In this document: positions 14,193-18,733 of the stretch, in pieces
Position numbering within the stretch: the stretch's first letter is position 1
How the letters are laid out: every line of letters starts with the position of its first letter
NCBI GenBank assembly: GCA_964372035.1
Contig: CAYJPK010000038.1
Location: 1 to 18,733, forward strand
DNA length: 18,733 nucleotides
From: CAYJPK01 sp964372035
Lineage (GTDB): Bacteria; Desulfobacterota; Desulfovibrionia; Desulfovibrionales; Desulfovibrionaceae
Reading direction: 5' to 3'
Position numbers and translations under genes: made by a program
Notes under the pieces: model-generated
The model's database searches: none
What the model was told of the DNA's origin: nothing
The model's input: the letters and a program-made list of their open reading frames with translations, nothing else

Positions 14193-14948
14193 TTAATTTA
14201 AAGAATATTTTTGCTTTAATTCATTCCAATAAGGATCAGACATAAGCAAGCGATAACCTTCGTTAATAATAGCTAATAAATTGAGGTTGCTTTTATTGAT
14301 TGCAACACCAAATTGTACAACTTCACCAAAATTATCTAATTCTTTAATTGGTGACTTATGCTCTATTGCAAAATGTGCAGGTGCTGAATCCATTGCGCCA
14401 GCATCTAGCTTTGCATTTAAAACATCTTCTATGATTTTATCAAGGCTTACATATAATATTAATTCAAAATTAGCCTCTTTATTTACAAGCATGTTTTGCA
14501 ATAGCAAAGCCTCATCAGTTCCTCGCTGAACACCCACTTTACTTTTAGAATTAAGTATTTGTTCTTTTGTGATGTTAGATTTATTACTTGCTATGAAAAC
14601 TTTTTTAAGCTCCCAATAAGGATTTGAAAACATAATATGCGCTCCACGTTCAGGGGTAATACTATAGCCTGATGCAATCATGTCAATTTTTGAATTAGCA
14701 AGTTCCTTTGTTATTACTTTCCATTCAATAGCTTTGTGTTCAACCTCAAACCCCATTTTTTTGGCAATCCAGTTTATAGAGTCAACGTCAAATCCAGTTG
14801 CTTTTCCTTTTTCATTTATATAGGCAAATGGTGGATAATATTTATCTATGCCATTAATATACTTTTTTGCAGCTTGAGCATTAGTGCTAAAAGCAATTAA
14901 TAGCAAAAGCAACGTGCATAATCCTTTCATCCTCTTATACCTCATCAT
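14193..14948 (-). CDS. Second polar amino-acid binding protein, stand-alone paralogue
   Basis: A 251-residue periplasmic binding protein (SBP_bac_3), closely similar along its whole length to the product of 13278-14012 (shared NGIDK-YPPFA, GKATGFDVDS, NWIAKKMGF, SITPER, GTDE, GAMDSAPA and DPYW blocks). Ligand-contact residues R101, T144 and D187 are kept. Differences at the pocket edge (ASGYSITPER against ASGMSITPER, QRGTDE against QQGTDE) suggest a shifted preference. No permease or ATPase is attached and a terminator follows, so it probably feeds the neighbouring membrane complex. The ATG at 14948 has AAGGA upstream; the ATG at 14930 also has GAGG at suitable distance and gives a more standard signal peptide (MKGLCTLLLLL to AQA), so the start is uncertain by 6 residues. 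Confidence 0.88.
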   Translation of the reverse strand: MMRYKRMKGLCTLLLLLIAFSTNAQAAKKYINGIDKYYPPFAYINEKGKATGFDVDSINWIAKKMGFEVEHKAIEWKVITKELANSKIDMIASGYSITPERGAHIMFSNPYWELKKVFIASNKSNITKEQILNSKSKVGVQRGTDEALLLQNMLVNKEANFELILYVSLDKIIEDVLNAKLDAGAMDSAPAHFAIEHKSPIKELDNFGEVVQFGVAINKSNLNLLAIINEGYRLLMSDPYWNELKQKYSLN

Positions 14949-15020
14949 TTTAGTCCTTGTAATAAAGATAAGACAGTTTTAGGCAAAAAGCAATAGTGAT
15001 AAGTTAGCATGCCCATAAAT

Positions 15021-15059
15021 AAAACAAGAGGCATCAAAGAATAACTTGATGCCTCTTGT
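15021..15059 (-). terminator. Terminator of rplM-rpsI
   Basis: Perfect 14-base-pair stem, ACAAGAGGCATCAA (minus strand 15059-15046) with TTGATGCCTCTTGT (15037-15024), an 8-base loop and TTTATTTA after it. It begins 21 bases beyond the rpsI stop. The strongest hairpin of the window. Confidence 0.9.
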
Positions 15060-15080
15060 AAAAACGAAAGAAAATAAATC

Positions 15081-15473
15081 TTAACGTTTTGAATATTGGT
15101 AACGAGCACGAGCTGCACGAAGACCGTATTTTTTACGCTCTTTCTTACGAGCATCACGTGTTAAGAAACCTGCTTTCTTTAATACACTACGTAAGTTTGG
15201 ATCAATTTCGAGTAATGCACGAGAAATACCGTGACGTACCGCTTCAGCTTGACCAGAAACACCGCCGCCTTTAACATTAACTTTAATAGTATATTTATCT
15301 ACTAATTTAGTTAAAACTAAAGGTTGACGAATAATCATTTGTAAAGTTTTGCGTGGAAAATAATCCTCAAGGCTGCGACCATTAATCTCAATCGCACCAG
15401 CACCAGCATAAAGTCTTGTACGCGCAGTAGCTGTCTTGCGTCGTCCTGTTCCATAATTAAATGAGGTGGTCAT
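15081..15473 (-). CDS. rpsI: 30S ribosomal protein S9
   Basis: A 130-residue protein, the normal length for bacterial S9. It begins with the family pattern YGTGRRKTATARTRLYAG and contains GGGVSGQAEAVRHGISRALLEIDP. The basic tail ends in YSKR, the conserved C-terminus that reaches the P-site tRNA; the KKYGLRAARARYQYSKR form of the tail is what points to Desulfovibrionaceae. It follows rplM by 17 bases with AGGAG in the gap, the standard L13-S9 order, and ends at a strong terminator. Confidence 0.98.
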   Translation of the reverse strand: MTTSFNYGTGRRKTATARTRLYAGAGAIEINGRSLEDYFPRKTLQMIIRQPLVLTKLVDKYTIKVNVKGGGVSGQAEAVRHGISRALLEIDPNLRSVLKKAGFLTRDARKKERKKYGLRAARARYQYSKR

Positions 15474-15490
15474 AATAAACTCCTGCTGAA

Positions 15491-15931
15491 TTAGTCAGCA
15501 TAAGGTAATTTCAATTCTTTTGGTTGTTGAGCCGCATGTGGGTGGTTAGGTCCTGCATAAACTTTTAATTTTTTAAGCATAGCTCTGCCCATACGGTTCT
15601 TTGGCAACATGCCTCTAACAGCAAGCATAATCGCTTCAGCCGGTTTTTTTTCCATTAACTTATCAAGGGTAATTTCACGCAAACCGCCAACATACCCTGA
15701 GTGACGATAATATTTTTTATCAGAGATTTTTGTACCTGTTGTTCTGAATTTTTCACAGTTTACAACAATAACAAAATCACCGTTGTCCATATGCGGAGCA
15801 AATTCTGGCTTATGCTTTCCGCGTAAGCGGTGCACGATTTGAGCAGCTAAGCGACCGAGAATTTGGTCTTTCGCATCTACAACATACCAATCATTTTTAA
15901 TATCATTTGGTGTTGGGCTAAACGTCTTCAT
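15491..15931 (-). CDS. rplM: 50S ribosomal protein L13
   Basis: A 146-residue L13. Conserved blocks: WYVVDAKDQILGRLAAQIVH, LRGKHKPEFAPHMDNGD, KKYYRHSGYVGGL, AVRGMLPKNRMGRAMLKKLK and VYAGPNHPH. The ATG at 15931 is chosen: AGGAG lies about 10 bases upstream and the protein then starts MKTFSPTP as in relatives. A longer in-frame reading to 16024 would add 31 non-conserved residues from the untranslated leader. First gene of the rplM-rpsI operon, driven by the promoter at 16124-16154. Confidence 0.98.
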   Translation of the reverse strand: MKTFSPTPNDIKNDWYVVDAKDQILGRLAAQIVHRLRGKHKPEFAPHMDNGDFVIVVNCEKFRTTGTKISDKKYYRHSGYVGGLREITLDKLMEKKPAEAIMLAVRGMLPKNRMGRAMLKKLKVYAGPNHPHAAQQPKELKLPYAD

Positions 15932-16117
15932 AACGACGTAACTCCTATTTACTAAATTTAAGACTATCTCAAGAAAAGGGATTTGAAAAAAATCCTCAAT
16001 AAATAAAACGGCCTGAAATATCACCTTCTCGAAATTAAATTTCGTTGTAACGGGCGGCGATTATTTCCACAATAAAAATCCTAACATCATAAAGAACGTA
16101 CAGTCTTTATTTCTGCC
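15932..16117 (-). promoter_or_regulatory. Long structured leader of rplM-rpsI
   Basis: About 190 transcribed bases precede rplM. They contain three symmetric elements: ATAAAGA with TCTTTAT around 8 bases (16089-16110) at the very 5' end; a near-perfect 15-base palindrome CGAAATTAAATTTCG (16030-16044); and GGATTT with AAATCC around 5 bases (15979-15995). A GC-rich patch (GCCGCCCG, about 16053-16060) stands out in this AT-rich window. Leaders of L13-S9 operons in other bacteria bind ribosomal protein for feedback control; whether this is one is a guess. Confidence 0.4.
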
Positions 16118-16123
16118 GAACGG

Positions 16124-16154
16124 AATATATATCCAAAATTTTGTACTCTGTCAA
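16124..16154 (-). promoter_or_regulatory. Strong promoter of rplM-rpsI
   Basis: On the minus strand a consensus TTGACA (16154-16149), 17 bases, TATATA (16131-16126); TATATT two bases on is an alternative -10. The start would be near 16118. It sits about 80 bases downstream of the prenyltransferase stop, on the same strand, with no convincing terminator between, so some read-through from mgsA-menA is possible. Confidence 0.8.
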
Positions 16155-16232
16155 CAAAAAAAATAAAAATTTGAAAAAATATTTGTTATATTTTGTTGGC
16201 AGAGAACGCTTTAAAAGAGAAAGTCTTTTATC

Positions 16233-17129
16233 TTATGCAAATACAACATGTCCTAAAAATAGACCAAGTAGATACAATAAGCCAAACTTCATATGAAATT
16301 TACCTGATATTCTAGAAAGCCACATTAATTTTTCTTGCTCAAAGCTTAAAAGAATTTTTGATATGCTATATAAATTTGGCAATAAAATTAAAGGGAGTAG
16401 AGCAAAAGGTGTTACGATACTAAAGCCCACTAATAAGATAAGGCTTAAGTATGCCAGAGCGCATAGAATTAAGTAAAATATACAGCCATTCTTACGCCCT
16501 AAAAGCATAGAAAGAGTGTAAATGCCGGCTTCTTTATCATATTCAATATCCCTAAGTTCGTTACCTAAAAGGATAACAGTGGTTAAAAATGCAACTGGAA
16601 GTGAAACTAAAGCAGCATTAAGACTAATTTGCCCATTTTGAATAAAGTATGAGGGCATAGTCATGAGTGGACCCATTAAAATAAAAACCATAATTGGTCC
16701 GAGTGCAAAATATTTATATGGGAAAATTCCGCCAGTATAGCAATAACTTCCAATCATGCCGATAAGCCCGAAATATAGTAGCTCGTAGCCTGTCATATAA
16801 GTCAAAATAATGCCAATAATTCCAGTTATTGCAAAGGCTAAAAAGGCTGCTAGCTTAACTTGCTTAGTCTGCATTTTACCACTCACTAATTCTTGAACAG
16901 TATGAGCTGAAATTTCATCATCAATACCATTTTCATAGTCAGCATAAGTATTAACTAAATTCGCACCTATTTGCACGCTCATTCCGCCAATCAAAGCTAA
17001 AATAAAAGCAAGAACTTTAAAATCCTCTTGTCCAATAGCGTAAACAGAACCAATAGCAACAGGAATAATCGCTGCCGTCAAGCTCCAAGGTCTGCATACA
17101 ATAAACCATTCTTTTGCAGTATTAGCCAT
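16233..17129 (-). CDS. menA: UbiA-family prenyltransferase, MenA-like (quinone synthesis)
   Basis: A 298-residue polytopic membrane enzyme of the UbiA superfamily with about eight or nine helices. Two aspartate-rich, magnesium/prenyl-diphosphate motifs are clear: NLVNTYADYENGIDDE (57-72) and GNELRDIEYDKEAG (188-201), followed by YTLSMLLGRK. The RPWSLTAAIIPVAIG start and YCYTGGIFPYKYFALG (about 128-143) fit MenA (1,4-dihydroxy-2-naphthoate polyprenyltransferase) better than UbiA or heme O synthase. Many Desulfovibrionaceae make menaquinone by the futalosine route, where the prenyltransferase is MqnP, so the exact acceptor is uncertain. It starts 6 bases after mgsA and is in one operon with it. 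No other quinone gene is in the window. Confidence 0.78.
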   Translation of the reverse strand: MANTAKEWFIVCRPWSLTAAIIPVAIGSVYAIGQEDFKVLAFILALIGGMSVQIGANLVNTYADYENGIDDEISAHTVQELVSGKMQTKQVKLAAFLAFAITGIIGIILTYMTGYELLYFGLIGMIGSYCYTGGIFPYKYFALGPIMVFILMGPLMTMPSYFIQNGQISLNAALVSLPVAFLTTVILLGNELRDIEYDKEAGIYTLSMLLGRKNGCIFYLILCALAYLSLILLVGFSIVTPFALLPLILLPNLYSISKILLSFEQEKLMWLSRISGKFHMKFGLLYLLGLFLGHVVFA

Positions 17130-17135
17130 AGTATT

Positions 17136-17594
17136 TTAAAGTGGGTTGCGGTTTAGGTATGAGTTATATTCAGGGGTTGCACCTTCATACACTTCTTCAA
17201 AGAGTGACGAGCCAATAACAAAGTCAGCAGTTGCCCTTGTGCAAGCGAGAACTGTATTATAAACAGTACACATGCGCATTAAAGCCTTAACATCAACGTC
17301 ATGTGGCTGGGTTGTCATTGGGTCAGTGAAAAAGAATAAAATATCAATTTTATTTTCAGCAATCATTGCCCCCATTTGCTGGTCACCACCAAGTGGTCCA
17401 GAGTGTAGGCGAGTAATTGAAATATCATTGCCGGGAATTAATTTTTCGTATAATTCTGTAATCATACGCCCTGTAGTTCCTGTGCAGATCAGTTCATGGC
17501 GAGCTAGTTTATAGGCGTTAAAGTGCACCCATTCAATAAGGTCATGTTTTCTAGCATCGTGGGCAACTAGTCCTATTCTTTTCTTTTCTTTCAT
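17136..17594 (-). CDS. mgsA: Methylglyoxal synthase
   Basis: A 152-residue soluble enzyme converting dihydroxyacetone phosphate to methylglyoxal and phosphate, the bypass used when phosphate is short or sugar phosphates build up. The active site is complete and numbered almost as in E. coli: H12/D13 and K16 in VAHDARK, T40/T41 and R43 in CTGTTGR (phosphate binding), D71 in GPLGGDQQ (catalytic base), D91 in FFTDPM, H98 and D101 in PHDVDVKAL. Length matches the family. The ATG has GAAGG upstream and a TATAAT at 17624-17619 on the minus strand. It heads a two-gene unit with the prenyltransferase and is divergent from argB. Confidence 0.95.
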   Translation of the reverse strand: MKEKKRIGLVAHDARKHDLIEWVHFNAYKLARHELICTGTTGRMITELYEKLIPGNDISITRLHSGPLGGDQQMGAMIAENKIDILFFFTDPMTTQPHDVDVKALMRMCTVYNTVLACTRATADFVIGSSLFEEVYEGATPEYNSYLNRNPL

Positions 17595-17736
17595 AAAAAC
17601 CTTCGCATTTAAAAATAGATTATAAAATTAGGTATATTATTATTGCCATTTTTAATGTTTAATTATAGTATCCCTTAAGAGGCATTATAAATTTTTCTTA
17701 ACAAAGGTCAATCCTTTAAAACCAACTTATTATTAT
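17595..17736. promoter_or_regulatory. Divergent control region between mgsA and argB
   Basis: 142 bases between two divergent starts. For mgsA, TATAAT (minus, 17624-17619) gives a short leader but the -35 is poor. For argB, TATAAA (17686-17691) is the best -10, also without a good -35. An imperfect 28-base dyad, with 10 of 14 positions symmetric, is centred on CTTAAG at 17674-17679, between the two. No clear ribosome binding site precedes the argB ATG; the nearest, AAAGG (17703-17707), is about 30 bases away and can pair with CCTTT (17713-17717). Confidence 0.35.
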
Positions 17737-18615
17737 ATGGATACAAATAAATTCTCACAGGCAAAAGCCCAAGTTTTAATTGAAAGCTTACCACACTTAA
17801 GAGCTTATCGTGGTGAAACAGTTGTTATTAAATATGGCGGACATGCAATGGTAAAAGAAGAATTGAAAGCTTCTTTTGCACAAAATATTTCACTTTTGAA
17901 ATTAGTTGGCATTAATCCTGTTGTTGTGCATGGTGGCGGGCCACAAATTAATGAAATGCTTGATAGATTGCAAATAGAGTCAGAATTTAAGCAAGGTCAT
18001 CGAGTAACTGATGATGCGACAATGAAGATTGTTGAAATGGTTCTTGTTGGCTCTGTCAATAAGGATATTGTCAATCAAATCAATAATACCGGTGCAAGAG
18101 CTGTTGGGCTGTCTGGCAAAGATGGTGTTTTACTAAATGCTCGCAAAATTACTAGCTTGGGTGTTGCTGGTGAAGAAGCTATTGATTTAGGCAATGTAGG
18201 CGAAGTTAGTAGGGTGAATGCTGAACTTTTAGGCTCGCTTATTCGTGATGATTTTATTCCTGTAATAGCGCCTGTTGGTGTTGGTGTTGATGGTAAGACC
18301 TATAATATCAATGCTGATTCTGTGGCATCTGCTGTTGCTGGTGCTCTAAAGGCGAAAAGGCTATTGCTGCTAACTGATGTGCAGGGTATTTTAGATAAGG
18401 ATAAAAAATTAATTCCGTCTATTAATATAAAAGAAGCAAATGAACTATATGAAAAAGGTATTGTTAGTGGTGGTATGATTCCTAAACTTAACTGTTGCCT
18501 TGAAGCCCTTCGTGCTGGAGCTGAAAAAGTTGCGATTGTTGATGGTAGAGTTGAAAACTGTCTTTTACTCGAATTATTAACTGATAAAGGTCTTGGAACA
18601 GAGCTAGTACCATAA
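17737..18615 (+). CDS. argB: Acetylglutamate kinase (arginine biosynthesis)
   Basis: A 292-residue cytoplasmic kinase that phosphorylates N-acetylglutamate with ATP, the second step of arginine synthesis. Amino-acid kinase motifs: VVIKYGGHAM (about 26-35, phosphate-binding lysine and glycines), VVHGGGPQINEML (about 62-74), LSGKDGVLLNARK (about 123-135), NINADSVASAVAGALKAKRL (about 189-208), LLTDVQGILDKDK and SGGMIPKL. The N-terminal helix (KAQVLIESLPHLRAYRG) is of the longer type found in arginine-sensitive, hexameric enzymes, so feedback inhibition is possible. The ATG at 17737 aligns with relatives although no good ribosome binding site is seen. It stands alone here, divergent from mgsA, with a terminator behind. 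Confidence 0.96.
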   Translation: MDTNKFSQAKAQVLIESLPHLRAYRGETVVIKYGGHAMVKEELKASFAQNISLLKLVGINPVVVHGGGPQINEMLDRLQIESEFKQGHRVTDDATMKIVEMVLVGSVNKDIVNQINNTGARAVGLSGKDGVLLNARKITSLGVAGEEAIDLGNVGEVSRVNAELLGSLIRDDFIPVIAPVGVGVDGKTYNINADSVASAVAGALKAKRLLLLTDVQGILDKDKKLIPSINIKEANELYEKGIVSGGMIPKLNCCLEALRAGAEKVAIVDGRVENCLLLELLTDKGLGTELVP

Positions 18616-18684
18616 TAAATAGTTGATGATGAAAAAGATTCTAATACACTGTTATAAATGGATTTAATAATCAAAACGAACAAA

Positions 18685-18733
18685 TAAAAATGCAAGAAAT
18701 GAGGAATCACAGATTACTTTTCTTGCATTTTTA
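18685..18733 (+). terminator. Terminator after argB, cut by the window edge
   Basis: Perfect 15-base-pair stem, TAAAAATGCAAGAAA (18685-18699) with TTTCTTGCATTTTTA (18719-18733), and a 19-base loop. The second arm contains the T run; what follows lies outside the window. It starts 70 bases after the argB stop and is symmetric, so it could also serve a convergent gene to the right. Confidence 0.75.

Noticed and set aside
14949..15020. Promoter of the stand-alone binding-protein gene
   Set aside because: The best TTGCTT/TATCTT-like pair has poor spacing and poor match; a promoter must exist after the rpsI terminator but I cannot place it.
15932..16024. 31-residue N-terminal extension of L13
   Set aside because: It lies in the leader, has no ribosome binding site and does not match L13; the ATG at 15931 has AGGAG and the family start.
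16201..16232. Terminator after the prenyltransferase gene
   Set aside because: Only a weak, AT-rich partial pairing is visible, without a T run.

Overview
The window is AT-rich bacterial chromosome. The ribosomal proteins L13 (rplM) and S9 (rpsI) and the acetylglutamate kinase (argB) read most like those of Desulfovibrionaceae (for example the S9 tail KKYGLRAARARYQYSKR and the L13 start MKTFSPTPNDIK), so the best guess is a low-GC member of that family, probably anaerobic and host-associated. The family placement rests on remembered sequence patterns, not on a search. No transposase, integrase, phage gene, tRNA, rRNA or CRISPR array was seen. The genes look intact and native.

Layout, left to right. 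(1) 22-645, minus: a SAM-dependent methyltransferase. (2) 873-2889, plus: an OmpR-type response regulator overlapping its membrane histidine kinase, with a promoter in front and a strong hairpin behind. (3) 3147-5458, plus: two tandem exported YgiW/YdeI-type OB-fold (BOF) proteins, then a FetAB-type iron exporter (ATPase fetA, membrane protein fetB). A terminator-like hairpin sits in the short leader of fetA. (4) 5575-8715, minus: a soluble hybrid sensor kinase with five PAS units. (5) 8716-9336: 620 bases without a protein gene. They hold a candidate structured RNA with its own promoter and a terminator hairpin, the promoter of the PAS kinase and the lepA terminator. (6) 9337-14012, minus: a polar amino-acid ABC transporter (binding protein, permease, ATPase, permease) running into lepA, as one apparent operon. 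(7) 14193-14948, minus: a second, stand-alone paralogous binding protein with its own terminator. (8) 15081-15931, minus: rplM-rpsI with a strong promoter, a leader of about 190 bases and a terminator. (9) 16233-17594, minus: methylglyoxal synthase (mgsA) followed by a UbiA/MenA-type prenyltransferase. (10) 17737-18615, plus: argB, transcribed divergently from mgsA, with a terminator at the window edge.

How the genes may work together. The left third reads as an envelope and oxidative-stress neighbourhood: a membrane two-component system, two secreted BOF proteins and an iron exporter of a family linked to peroxide tolerance in E. coli. The transporter genes are a complete amino-acid uptake system, with a duplicated binding protein that probably shares the same membrane complex. 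The right third is housekeeping (translation, quinone prenylation, methylglyoxal shunt, arginine synthesis).

The most unusual material is non-coding: the structured segment at about 8964-9190, with an operator-like promoter, and the hairpin leader of fetAB. Both are inferred from sequence symmetry alone.
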